From the NCBI GenBank assembly GCA_040954445.1, contig CP144362.1, positions 62,001 to 126,000 of the forward strand: a stretch of DNA of 64,000 nt, read 5' to 3'. Positions 48,402 to 59,190 of the stretch are shown here, piece by piece. Under the pieces are notes generated by a model that was given only the letters and a program-made list of their open reading frames with translations, had not been told where the DNA came from and searched no databases. Source of the DNA: Burkholderia sp. GTDB lineage: Bacteria > Pseudomonadota > Gammaproteobacteria > Burkholderiales > Burkholderiaceae. The stretch's first letter is position 1. Each line of letters starts with the position of its first letter. The translations under genes and the position numbers were made by a program.

Positions 48402-49524
48402 GGCGTTGTTGCATAAATCGAGCGAGATCCGTTGACGTTTACGCGCAACGGTCGCGGGGCCAGCCTCCTATCAAGTCAGATTCCAGAGTAACTGCCTAAT
48501 TTTTGCCAAGAAAATGCGCAAGGACATACACAAGAAAGGTGAGCCGAAGGCACGCTACCGTGTCAGGAATTGGGCGGCCTATAATGAAGGCCTGATCAGC
48601 CGGGGGAACGTAACAATATGGATAGATGAAGCCGTCCTTGCCAGAATGCCCGATGCCATACCCACACGTGGTCGCCCGTGTGTATACGGCGATACGCTGA
48701 TTCAGGCATTACTTGGCTTGAAGACCGTCTATCGACTGACCTTGCGCGCCCTGCAAGGTTTCACCCAAAGTCTGCGCGATTTGGCCTTCCCGAGCTTGCC
48801 GGTGCCGAATTACACCACGCTCTGTCGCCGGGCAAAAACGCTTGATGTCGAACTGCCGATCCTTCGTGACAATGAACCGATCTATCTGGTTGTCGACAGC
48901 ACCGGTCTGAAGGTCTATGGCGAAGGTGAATGGAAGGTGCGCCAGCACGGCTACTCGAAGCGGCGCACGTGGCGTAAAGTCCATCTCGCGCTCAACGCGA
49001 ATACAGGTCAAGTGCATGCCGCACTAATGACGAATCAGAATGTGGCTGACGGTGACGCTCTGGCCAAGTTGCTCGACCAGATTCCACGCGAAGAACAAAT
49101 CGATGTCATCGGCGGTGACGGTGCCTACGACACCAAGCCATGCCATGCGGCCATTGCTGCACGCAGTGCTATTCCTTCGATTCCGCCACGCGAGGGTGCC
49201 GCTCATTGGCCAGCGGATATGCCCGGTGCGGCGTGGCGTAATGGCGCGGTTGATGCAATTGCCCGTGACGGTCGTCGAGAATGGAAGCAAGACAGTGGCT
49301 ACCACCGGCGATCGCTTGCCGAGAATGCGATGTATCGGTTCAAGACCCTCACCGGCAACTATCTCTGGGCGCGTCACATCGACTCGCAGGCGACCGAGGT
49401 CTCCATTCGCGTCGGCGTCATCAACCGTATGACGGACCTCGCTCGTCCGCAATCCGTGCGTATCGCCTGAAATTATGCCCGTCGATGCTATTGCGTCCTC
49501 ACACTCGATTTATGCAACAACGCC
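48402..49524 (+). mobile_element. IS-A full-length copy with intact transposase
   Basis: 1123 bp with both repeats, inserted within or recombined into older IS-A pieces. Nearly identical to the copy at 1656-2778, which differs by the Trp140 stop. Confidence 0.94.
48514..49470 (+). CDS. IS5-family (IS903 group) transposase
   Basis: 318 residues, D128, D202 and E270 present, Trp140 intact. Variants GLKTV and PIYLVV are shared only with the nonsense copy at 1768, which makes this the likely functional sister of that copy. Confidence 0.93.
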   Translation: MRKDIHKKGEPKARYRVRNWAAYNEGLISRGNVTIWIDEAVLARMPDAIPTRGRPCVYGDTLIQALLGLKTVYRLTLRALQGFTQSLRDLAFPSLPVPNYTTLCRRAKTLDVELPILRDNEPIYLVVDSTGLKVYGEGEWKVRQHGYSKRRTWRKVHLALNANTGQVHAALMTNQNVADGDALAKLLDQIPREEQIDVIGGDGAYDTKPCHAAIAARSAIPSIPPREGAAHWPADMPGAAWRNGAVDAIARDGRREWKQDSGYHRRSLAENAMYRFKTLTGNYLWARHIDSQATEVSIRVGVINRMTDLARPQSVRIA

Positions 49525-50461
49525 CCGATACATCGCATTCTCGGCAAGCGATCGCCGGTGGTAGCCACTTTCTTGCTTCTATTCTCGACGACTGTCACGG
49601 GCAATTGCATCAACCGCGCCATTACGCCACGCCGCACCGGGCATATCCGCTGGTCAATGAACGGCACCCTCGCGTGGCGGAATCAAAGGAATAGCACTGC
49701 GTGCAGCAATGGCCGCATGGCATGGCTTGATGTCGTAGGCACCATCACAGCCGATGACATCGATTTGTTCTTCGCGTGGAATCTGGTCGAGCAACTTGGC
49801 CAGAGCGTCACTGTCAGCCCCATTCTGATTCGTCATTAGCGCGGCATACACTTGACCCGTATTCGCGTTGAGCGCGAGATGGACTTTACGCCACGTGCGC
49901 CACTTCGAGTAGCCGTGCTGGCGCACCTTCCATTCACCTTCTCCATAGACCTTCAGACCGGTGCTGTCGACAACCAGATGGATCGGTTCATTGTCACGGA
50001 GGATCGGCAGTTCGACATCAAGCGTTTTTGCCCGGCGACAGAGCGTGGTGTAATTCGGCACCGGCAAGCTCGGGAAGGCCCGATCGCGCAGACTTTGGGT
50101 GAAACCTTGCAGGGCGCGCAACGTCAGTCGATAGACGGTCTTCACGCCAAGTAATGCCTGAATCAGCGTATCGCCGTATAGACACGGGCGACCACGTGTG
50201 GGTATGGCATCGGGTATTTTGGCAAGGACTGCTTCATCTATCCATATTGTTACGTTCCCCCGGTTGATCAGGCCTGCATTATAGGCCGCCCAATTCCTGA
50301 CACGGTAGCGTGCCTTCGGCTCACCTTTCTTGTGTATGTCCTTGCGCATTTTCTTGACAAAAATTAGGCAGTTACTCTGGAGTCTGACTTGATAAGAGGC
50401 TGGCCCCGCGACCGTTGCGCGTAAACGTCAACGGATCTCGCTCGATTTATGCAACAACACC
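49525..50461 (-). mobile_element. IS-A left part, inverted against the preceding copy
   Basis: Minus-strand body beginning at the YRFKTLTG codons and ending at a left repeat at about 50461. The transposase N-terminus (50349 down) is open for 231 residues but lacks the right end and E270 region in frame. Confidence 0.86.
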
Positions 50462-50638
50462 GTGGCGAGGCATCAATCCAGCCCGTGGGTTCTTTCCGTA
50501 AGGAGTCGAACCATGTGCCGCCTCCGGCCCTGGGACGCGCTCGGGCCACCAGGCAGGCAGAGATTACGCACGCCCGCGCGCAGAAACGATGGCATGATGA
50601 GAACCTTGCGCCATCTTTCATTTGAAACGCGCCGAACC

Positions 50639-51940
50639 ATGTCCAATCTGCAAGTCCATGGCGGCACCCCGCTTCGCGGGGAAATCACGCCGTCCGCCAA
50701 CAAGAACGCAGTCCTCCCGATCCTCTGCTCGACCCTGCTGACCGACCAGCCGCTGAAGCTGATCGGCATGCCTGACATCACCGACGTGCGCAAGATCCTT
50801 GACATCTTCCGCACGCTGGGCAGCGATGTCTTGATGGACTACGCCACCGGCGTGCTCGACCTGCATCACCGCGCCACACAGTTCAACCCGACCGTGCACC
50901 GCCTGCCCGAGGAGATGCGCTCCTCAATTATGCTAGTACCGCCGCTGCTGGCCCGCTTCGGCGTGGCGAGGCTCGAGAGCGACGTGACCGGCTGCACGCT
51001 CGGCGTGCGCGAGATCGACCCGCACGTGGAAGTGTTCAAGCGCTTCGGCGCGAGGCTCGAGAAGACGGTCGATTCGCTGATCCTGCGCGTGGCTGGACGG
51101 CTCCAGGCTAACGACCACTGGCTCGACTACGCCTCGGTCACCACCACCGAGAACTTCGTGCTGTGCGCCACCGCCGCCGGCGGTGTCTCGACGCTCGTGA
51201 ATGCTGCTTCCGAGCCACACGTGCAGGAGTTTTGCCGCTTTCTCACGATGCTCGGTGTGCCGATCGAAGGGATTGGCACCTCGCACATCCGGGTCCAGGG
51301 CGACGATAACCTGGGCGGCGGCGAGCACCGCTTCGCCGAGGATTTTCACGAGATTGCCACCTTCCTCGCGCTCGGCGCGATCACCGGCGGTGATATTGCG
51401 GTACGCAACAGCGGTCCCGAGATGTTCCCGCTGATCGATCGCACCTTCGCCAAGCTTGGCGTTCAGGTCACGCACGAGAACGGTTGGTCGCACGCGGTAC
51501 GCGACGGCGTGATGCGTGTGAGGAAGCCCTTCACACAGAACATCCTGACCAAAATTGAGGCGGCACCCTGGCCTTACCTGCCGGTCGACCTGCTGCCGAT
51601 CTTCATCGCGCTCGGCGTGAAAGCTGAGGGCAGTGTGATGTTCTGGAACAAGGTCTATGACGGCGCGATGGGCTGGACAGGCGAGCTCTCGAAGTTCGGC
51701 GCGCACGTGTTCCAGTCGGACCCGCATCGCCTGATCACTTTCGGCGGGCTGCCGCTATCCCCGGCCCGCGTCGAGAGCCCCTACATCATCCGCGTGGCGA
51801 TCGCGCTGCTGATGGTGGCCGCCAGCATCGAGGGCCGCTCCGAAATCTTAAACGCGCAGCCTATCCGCCGCGCGCATCCGCACTTCGTCGAGAACTTACG
51901 TTCGGTTGGTGCAAACGTGGAGTGGACCGCTGGCGACTGA
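50639..51940 (+). CDS. murA: UDP-N-acetylglucosamine 1-carboxyvinyltransferase (MurA paralogue)
   Basis: EPSP-synthase-like inside-out barrel enzyme for the first committed step of peptidoglycan synthesis. 433 residues from MSNLQVHGGTPLRG. PANKNA-type loop PSANKNAVLPIL, active-site Cys in GCTLGVREIDPH (the fosfomycin-target position), TTTENFVLCATAAGG, and C-terminal ESPYIIRVAIAL. It resembles the second MurA-type protein seen in Burkholderia rather than the canonical copy, so it may be the accessory paralogue. The longer frame from 50462 was rejected. A strong terminator follows. Confidence 0.9.
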   Translation: MSNLQVHGGTPLRGEITPSANKNAVLPILCSTLLTDQPLKLIGMPDITDVRKILDIFRTLGSDVLMDYATGVLDLHHRATQFNPTVHRLPEEMRSSIMLVPPLLARFGVARLESDVTGCTLGVREIDPHVEVFKRFGARLEKTVDSLILRVAGRLQANDHWLDYASVTTTENFVLCATAAGGVSTLVNAASEPHVQEFCRFLTMLGVPIEGIGTSHIRVQGDDNLGGGEHRFAEDFHEIATFLALGAITGGDIAVRNSGPEMFPLIDRTFAKLGVQVTHENGWSHAVRDGVMRVRKPFTQNILTKIEAAPWPYLPVDLLPIFIALGVKAEGSVMFWNKVYDGAMGWTGELSKFGAHVFQSDPHRLITFGGLPLSPARVESPYIIRVAIALLMVAASIEGRSEILNAQPIRRAHPHFVENLRSVGANVEWTAGD

Positions 51941-51961
51941 GGCACCGCCGCTCCAAAAGAC

Positions 51962-51999
51962 AATCAACCGGGCATGGTCAAAACCATGCCCGGTTGATT
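51962..51999 (+). terminator. Intrinsic terminator after murA
   Basis: Perfect 17-bp stem (AATCAACCGGGCATGGT and complement) with a CAAA loop, starting 21 bp after the stop and followed by TTTGCATT. The T tract is short but the stem is very stable. Confidence 0.75.
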
Positions 52000-52024
52000 T
52001 GCATTCGGGCAGAGCGCACCGAAC

Positions 52025-52905
52025 GGTGTTGTTGCATCCATCGATTCGTGAGGACACAATGGCATCGACGGGATAATTTCAGGCGATACGAACGGATTGC
52101 GGACGAGCGAGGTCCACCATACGGTTGATGACTCCGACGCGAACGGAGACCTCGGTCGCCTGCGAGTCGATGTGACGCGCCCAGAGACAGTTGCCGGTGA
52201 GGGTCTTGAACCGGTACATCGCATTCTCGGCAAGCGATTGCCGGTGGTAGCCATTTTTTGCTTCCATTCTCGACGACAGTCACGGGCAATTGTATCAACC
52301 GCTCCATTACGCCACGCCGCACCAGGCATATCCGCTGGCCAATGAACGGCACCCTCGCGTGGCGGAATCGAAGGAATAGCACTGCGTGGAGCAATGGCCG
52401 CATGGCATGGCTTGGTGTCGTAGGCACCACCACCGCCGATAACATCGATTTGTTCTTCGCGTGGAATCTGGTCGGGCAACTTGGCCAGAGCGTCACCGTC
52501 AGCCACATTCTGATTCGTCATTAGCGCGGCATGCACTTGACCCGTATTCGCGTTGAGCGCGAGATGGACTTTACGCCACGTGCGCCGCTTCGAGTAGCCG
52601 TGCTGGCGCACCTTCCATTCACCTTCTCCATAGACCTTCAGACCGGTGCTGTCGACAACCAGATGGATCGGTTCATTGTCACGAAGGATCGGCAGTTCGA
52701 CATCAAGCGTTTTTGCCAGGCGACAGAGCGTGGTGTAATTCGGCACCGGCAAGCTCGGGAAGGCCAAATCGCGCAGACTTTGGGTGAAACCTTGCAGGGC
52801 GCGCAAGGTCAGTCGATAGACGGTCTTCACGCCAAGTAATGCCTGAATCAGGCGTATCGCCGTATAGACACGGGCGACCACGTGTGGGTATGGCATCGGG
52901 TATGC
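52025..52905 (-). mobile_element. IS-A copy lacking its left end
   Basis: Right repeat mutated (GGTGTTGTTGCATCC) at 52025. The body runs to 52905, where unrelated sequence begins. The transposase has frame changes near 52255 and 52850, so the long open frame 51964-53076 is a chimera and not a gene. Confidence 0.85.
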
Positions 52906-53189
52906 TGGCCGCCGCCGAGGCTTTCGAGGCAGTCCAGGCCGACCGAGAGCGTGACGAAAACTGGGTGGCCTATAACCCCGGAAGCCTGGAAGCAATCCAG
53001 GCCATACACCGAGCTCTACAAGGCGCGCAACTTCAAGCAGTGGATGCACCCCCCACAAAGGGCTCTGCCTGGACACCTTGATGGTCCGGCCTCGAACAGA
53101 AGGTGCTGGGTGGCAACGTCCCTGGACCCTGCATCACCAACACGCCGACCACGAGATGCTGAAACTGGCCTCGCAGTGCACACTGGATC
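52906..53189. other. Unrecognised gene scrap
   Basis: 284 bp of normal composition between two IS-A pieces. Frames read as broken peptides (EAFEAVQADRERDENWVAYN, then KARNFKQWM in another frame). I do not recognise the family. It may be a remnant of a chromosomal gene. Confidence 0.3.
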
Positions 53190-53252
53190 GGCGTTGTTGC
53201 ATCAATCGATGATGCGCGAGGACGCAATGGCATCGATTGATGCAACAACGCC
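53190..53252. repeat. IS-A 63-bp mini-element
   Basis: Two IS-A repeats facing each other (GGCGTTGTTGCATCAATCGA and complement), separated by about 23 bp including GCGAGGACGCAATGGCATCG. The shortest mini in the window. Confidence 0.8.
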
Positions 53253-53550
53253 ATAGTCCGCCCAGTTCTTGACACAGTAGCGTGCTTTCGGCTCACATGT
53301 CCTGTGTATATCCCTGCGCATCTTCTCCGCAAAAATTGGAAGTTTATTACGCCGGAATCGAACTTGATATCCATCCGCAATTCGTGATTTTGAAATTGGA
53401 AAGCCCCCTCATGTGAGGGGCATGGAAAAACGAGACATGAGGGACGCTTTCCCAATTTCAAAATCACGAATTGCGGATGGATAACAGGGGCCCGCCCAGA
53501 CTGTTTCGCGTCAACGTTGTCGGCCCACGCCAGATTTATGCAAAAACGCC
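53253..53550 (-). mobile_element. Diverged IS-A left end carrying MITE 6
   Basis: Left noncoding region and first transposase codons on the minus strand, strongly diverged, with a left repeat (ATGCAAAAACGCC) at 53550. MITE 6 sits at the TA of the GATA site. Confidence 0.75.
53368..53483. repeat. IS-B hairpin MITE 6 (TA-flanked)
   Basis: 116 bp. The outer 32 bp of both arms are identical and share the variants TATCCATCCGCAATTCG and GATTTTGAAATTG, unlike any other copy. Confidence 0.9.
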
Positions 53551-53681
53551 CAGCAACGCTGACCGCTCGCCGAATTGAATTGGCACATTCTCTTTTGCAC
53601 ATCCAAGCTTAGGTCCCGGCCAACTCCACCGGCCGAGCTTCACTCTAGCAATCGCTAAGCATAACGAAGCTTTTTACCGCG

Positions 53682-54653
53682 TCAGGAATTCTTTGGACGA
53701 CCTCGCCCGATATCCTCGATCCGCACGATACTATAGCCATCAGCGGTGGTGCGAGGCACGGCCTTCGAGGCGTGCCCGTAGATCACCTCGAACGTTAGCG
53801 CGATCCTGCCGTCGTCGCGGCGACGGATCTCGAGCGCATCCTTCAGGGCACGCAGCGTGCCTTTCGGCAGCCTCTCGCCGCCTTCGCGCGGGAACGGATA
53901 GGCACCCCAGCGGCGCACGTCGGCCAGCAGTGAGTCGGGAGACTTGTAGGTAATGGTCAGTACTTCCTGGTCCATCACCGAGATTTCGAAGCCGCTTTCG
54001 ACCAGCATGTCGCCGAGATCGTGCATGTCTACGAAGACAATCACATGCGCGCGCGGCGCGCAATCAGTAACCGCCTCTGCTTCGGCGTAGGCGGCACGCA
54101 ATTCGCGCATTGTGTCGGGGCCTAGTGTGCTGAACATCAGCAGCCCGCCCACGCGCAGCACGCGTTGCCATTCTGGAAAGACCAGGTCGGGGCACCCGTG
54201 CCAGTGCAGCGCGAGATTCGACCAGAGGAAGTCGAAGGCCGCGCCAGCGAACGGCAGGGCCGCGAAATCCGCCTGTGCCAGGCACGGGCCGCGCTGGCCC
54301 AGCGCCTTCGACAGCGAGGCCGGCAAGAAGCGCCGCCAACTGGTGTCGACCGCCTCTTGCGTGGCGGCACGCGCGAGCATCGCGGCAGATAGATCAATAC
54401 CGTAGACTGGCGCCTCAGGAAAACGCGCGCGCAGAAGCGGAAGGTCGTCGCCGACGCCGCAGCCGGCATCGAGCACGCCAGAAGGCACCACCTTGATGTA
54501 GTCGAGACGCTCGCCCATGCGCTGCGCGATCTTTCGCGGCAGGAACGAAACTGCGTCAAACGCGGCGGCACGGCGATCAAAGATCCGCCGCAGGTGCCGT
54601 GGATCATTGGCCGGACGACCGGGAGGGGCGTAAACGGAAGACATGTCGGACAA
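53682..54653 (-). CDS. SAM-dependent methyltransferase (BioC-like)
   Basis: 323 residues. N-terminal HLRRIFDRRAAAFDAVSFLP, SAM motif I VLDAGCGVGDDLPLL, motif II/III QADFAALPFAGAAFDFLWSN, LALHWHGCPDLVFPEW and a C-terminal malonyl-type substrate part (VLTITYKSPDSLLADVRRWGA, HASKAVPRT). This fits the malonyl-ACP O-methyltransferase BioC family by layout, and Burkholderia homologues carry that kind of annotation, but biotin synthesis is not otherwise seen here. No lesion. The upstream divergent neighbour is missing; IS-A begins 210 bp upstream. Confidence 0.82.
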   Translation of the reverse strand: MSDMSSVYAPPGRPANDPRHLRRIFDRRAAAFDAVSFLPRKIAQRMGERLDYIKVVPSGVLDAGCGVGDDLPLLRARFPEAPVYGIDLSAAMLARAATQEAVDTSWRRFLPASLSKALGQRGPCLAQADFAALPFAGAAFDFLWSNLALHWHGCPDLVFPEWQRVLRVGGLLMFSTLGPDTMRELRAAYAEAEAVTDCAPRAHVIVFVDMHDLGDMLVESGFEISVMDQEVLTITYKSPDSLLADVRRWGAYPFPREGGERLPKGTLRALKDALEIRRRDDGRIALTFEVIYGHASKAVPRTTADGYSIVRIEDIGRGRPKNS

Positions 54654-54863
54654 ACTAGCGAAGTGCCAGAAGTATACTCGCTCACCTCGCGGGTTTCAGC
54701 GCAGGCGGGCCTGGTTGAGGAATGCCATACAGAAAATGGGGTGGTTTCAAGAGTACTGCAGTGCAGTATACTGTGGGTGAATAGGCTAGAGCTCGTTCGG
54801 TGGGATTAACCAGGACCCTGAGCCAGGATTTGTAAAAGGGTGCGCCCATTCAGTCTGGCTCGC
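54654..54863. other. Intergenic, unidentified
   Basis: 210 bp upstream of the methyltransferase; contains its promoter by position. An inner palindrome ACTGCAGTGCAGT lies near 54760. No gene is seen. Confidence 0.35.
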
Positions 54864-55025
54864 GGCGTTGTTGCATAAATCGAGCGTGAAGACGCAATGG
54901 AACGGATTGCGGACCTCGCTCGTCCGCAATCCGTGCATATCGCCTGAAATTATTGATCCGAAATTCGTGATCAATATGCCCGTCGATGCCATTGCGTCCT
55001 CGCGCTTGATTTATGCAACAACGCC
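54864..55025. repeat. Chimeric mini-element: IS-A mini with IS-B micro inside, copy 1
   Basis: IS-A asymmetric mini (junction AATGGAACGGATT, centre GCGGAC-ctcgctc-GTCCGC) whose longer arm contains the 22-bp IS-B micro at 54951-54976, at the TA of GAAATTATGCCC. The same composite, in reverse orientation, is at 58033-58197. Confidence 0.9.
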
Positions 55026-55552
55026 CTTTCACGGTAGACGTTCAGACCGGTGCTTTCAACCATCAGGTTGATCGGTTCGCTGTCGCGAAGGATCTACAGT
55101 TCGACACCAAGCGTTTTTTCCTAGCGACAGAGCGCGGTGTAATTCGACACCGGAAAGCTCGGGAAGGCCAGATCGTGCAGACTTTGAGTGAAACCTTGAA
55201 GGGCGCGCAGCGTCAGTCGATAGACGGTCTTCACGCCAAGTCATGCCTGAATTAGCGTATCGCCGTACAGACGCTTGCAACTACGCGTGGGTATATAATG
55301 CCGGCAATTCTGGCAAGGACAGCTGCATCTATCCATATCTTCACATGCCCTGGTTGATCAGGCCCGAATTATAGGCCAGCCAGTTCTTGACAGGGTAGCG
55401 TGCCTTCGGCTCACCTTTCTTGTGTATGTCCTTGCGCATTTTCTTGGCAAAAATTAGACAGATTACTCTGGAATCTGACTTGATAGGAGGCTGGCCCCGC
55501 GACCGTTGCGCGTAAACGTCAACGGATCTCGCTCGATTTATGCAACAACGCC
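55026..55552 (-). mobile_element. IS-A left part, diverged
   Basis: Minus-strand N-terminal half of the transposase and left end, repeat ending at 55552, with several substitutions and stops. Confidence 0.82.
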
Positions 55553-55860
55553 CCTACGAGCAGCGAACGGCATCGGTGCAGGCATGGCTGAACGAGACGT
55601 ACCCGGAGGATTTTGCGCCGGGCCATAGCCGAAAGCGCAGAGATCCAGTGGGGCGACGAAACGGGGCTGCGCTCGGACGATTCGCGAGACTGTGCTCCTA
55701 CTTACCGATTGGCAAGTCGCCCGAGCGACGCGTGGCGAGTCGCCGCGAAGGCCTGTCGGTGATATCGACGGTAACGAACCGTGGCCCCAGGTGCGCTGGA
55801 AAGTCTTTGAGGGTGCGATGAACGCCGGCATCCTGCTCGCTTTCCCGAAGCGGCTGATTA
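55553..55860 (+). mobile_element. IS-B internal coding fragment
   Basis: Frameshifted transposase middle (YEQRTASVQAWLNETYP, EIQWGDETGL, ASRREGLSVIS, AMNAGILLAFPKRLI), ending at a TA where a 40-bp micro-palindrome (55859-55898) lies. Confidence 0.82.
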
Positions 55861-55898
55861 TTGATCTGAAATTCTCGATCTTAAAATTCAGATCAATA
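55859..55898. repeat. IS-B micro-palindrome, 40-bp version
   Basis: TTGATCTGAAATT...CAGATCAA between TA dinucleotides. Slightly longer than the 22-bp versions, with a short middle (CTCGATCTTAAA). Confidence 0.75.
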
Positions 55899-56105
55899 AT
55901 TCCACCATACTTCGCCAGGGTGCCGAGGATCACGCGCCGGTCGACCTCTTCCCGCGTGGTGCCGAACGGCACCGATACCGTGTCGTCGTCCTCCATCGCT
56001 TCGCCCGAAACACCTCGGCCATGATCGGTGGCGGCAGCGTGTCGATCAGCTCGCCGTCGTTGAAAATGCTGGCGCGTTGCACAAAACTGTGCCGCTCGCG
56101 CAGTT
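55899..56105 (-). pseudogene. Sigma-54 dependent regulator, 3' fragment
   Basis: The minus strand reads VQRASIFNDGELIDTLPPPI and MAEV in one frame, then EDDDTVSVPFGTTREEVDRR and VILGTLAKYGG in another. This is the end of an NtrC-type AAA+ domain and the start of its Fis-like DNA-binding helix. It is cut at the IS-B side before the recognition helix. A frameshift lies near 56020. Confidence 0.75.
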
Positions 56106-56215
56106 TCCCTGTCTTTCATAGACGGCCCGGTCGCCGGGACTGTGTTGCGTTTCACTTGGGAAATGGGCCTTTGTGTTCTGTCCACGCGACCTGTGCTGCT
56201 CGCTTGCTTTGTATT

Positions 56216-57634
<1,419 letters not shown>

Positions 57635-57714
57635 TTAACTTGGCACTTTACCATCGGCGCGCGGCCTACCCCGGCGCGGTGCATGGTAAGCGATGGCTGG
57701 ATGGTATTGATCTG

Positions 57715-57823
57715 CAATTTTAAATCTTGAAATTTGCAATCGACCCTCATGTGAGGGAGATGGAAAAATGAGACATGATATCGCTTCCTCGTGAGGCACG
57801 TGAAGAGCGTCGCCGTCCAGGTG
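57715..57823 (+). mobile_element. IS-B left-end fragment
   Basis: TA followed by TTGATCTGCAATTTTAAATC, then the IS-B leader and the first transposase codons (MISLPREAREERRR) up to the IS-A end at 57824. Confidence 0.82.
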
Positions 57824-59130
57824 GGCGTTGTTGCATAAATCGAGCGAGATCCGTTGACGTTTACGCGCAACGGTCGCTGGGCCAGCCTCCTATCAAGTCA
57901 GATTCCAGAGTAACTGCCTAATTTTTTCCAAGAAAATGCGCAAGGACATACCATACACAAGAAAAGTGAGCCGAAGGCACGCTACCGTGTCAGGAATTGG
58001 GCGGCCTATAATGAAGGCCTGATCAACCGGGGGGCGTCGTTGTTGCATAAATCAAGCGCGAGGACGCAATGGCATCCACGGGCATATTGATCACGAATTT
58101 CGGATCAATAATTTCAGGCGATATGAACGGATTGCGGACGAGCGAGGTCCGCAATCCGTTCCGTTGCGTCCTCACACTCGATTTATGCAACAACGCCCAA
58201 CCGGGGGAACGTAACAATATGGATAGATGAAGCCGTCCTTGCCAGAATACCCGATGCCATACCCACACGTGGTCGCCCGTGTCTATACGGCGATACGCTG
58301 ATTCAGGCATTACTTGGCGTGAAGACCGTCTATCGACTGACGTTGCGCGCCCTGCAAGGTTTCACCCAAAGTCTGCGCGATCTGGCCTTCCCGAGCTTGC
58401 CGGTGCCGAATTACACCACGCTCTGTCGCCGTGCAAAAACGCTTGATGTCGAACTGCCGATCCTTCGTGACAATGAATCGATCCATCTGGTTATCGACAG
58501 CACCGGTCTGAAGGTCTATGGCGAAGGTGAATGGAAGGTGCGCCAGCACGGCTACTCGAAGCGGCGCACCTGGCGTAAAGTCCAGCTCGCGCTCAACGTA
58601 AATACGGGTCAACTGCATGCCGCGCTAATGACGAATCAGAATGTGGCTGACGGTGACGCTCTGGCCAAGTTGCTCGACCAGATTCCATGCGAAGAACAAA
58701 TCGATGTCATCGGCGGTGACGGTGCCTACGACACCAAGCCATGCCATGCGGCCATTGCTGCACGCAGTGCTATTCCTTCGATGCCGCCACGCGAGGGCGC
58801 CGCTCATTGGCCAGCGGATATGCCCGGCGCGGCGTGGCGTAATGGCGCGGTTGATGCAATTGCCCGTGACGGTGATCTTCGAGAATGGAAGAAAGACAGT
58901 GGCGACCCCACCGGCAATCGCTTACTGAAAATGCGATGTATCTGTTCAAGACGCTCACCATCACCTGTCTCTGGGCGCGTCCCATCGACTCCGTAGGCGA
59001 CCGAGATCGCCGTTCGCGTCAGCGTAATGAACCGCATGTCGGACCTCGCTCGTCCGCAATCCATTCGTATCACCTGAAAGTATGCCCGTCGATACATTGC
59101 GTCCTCACGCTCGATTTATGCAACAACGCC
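57824..59130 (+). mobile_element. IS-A copy interrupted by the chimeric mini-element
   Basis: 57824-58032 and 58198-59130 form one copy with left and right repeats. It is interrupted by a 165-bp mini-element flanked by a perfect 9-bp duplication. The transposase is dead from a CCATA insertion after the start codon region (near 57950) and many 3' changes. Confidence 0.9.
58033..58197. repeat. Chimeric mini-element, copy 2, with perfect 9-bp duplication
   Basis: Same composite as 54864-55025, in the opposite orientation, flanked by CAACCGGGG at 58024-58032 and 58198-58206. The IS-B micro at 58085-58110 occupies the same TA and, read on the other strand, has the same 26 bases. One end has an insertion (GGCGTCGTTGTTGCAT). 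The 9-bp duplication shows mobilisation by an IS-A type transposase. Confidence 0.93.
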
Positions 59131-59190
59131 CTGCCGAGAGGCTTGCCGGGTTCCTGCCCGGCTCCACTTATTCGATAAGGATTCACCGCC

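Noticed and set aside
51964..53076. 370-residue minus-strand frame
   Set aside because: Joins an unknown scrap to a frameshifted IS-A transposase and the murA terminator region; not a real gene.
54830..55030. Riboswitch or structured RNA upstream of the methyltransferase
   Set aside because: The strong fold is due to the IS-A/IS-B mini-element and not to a conserved RNA motif.
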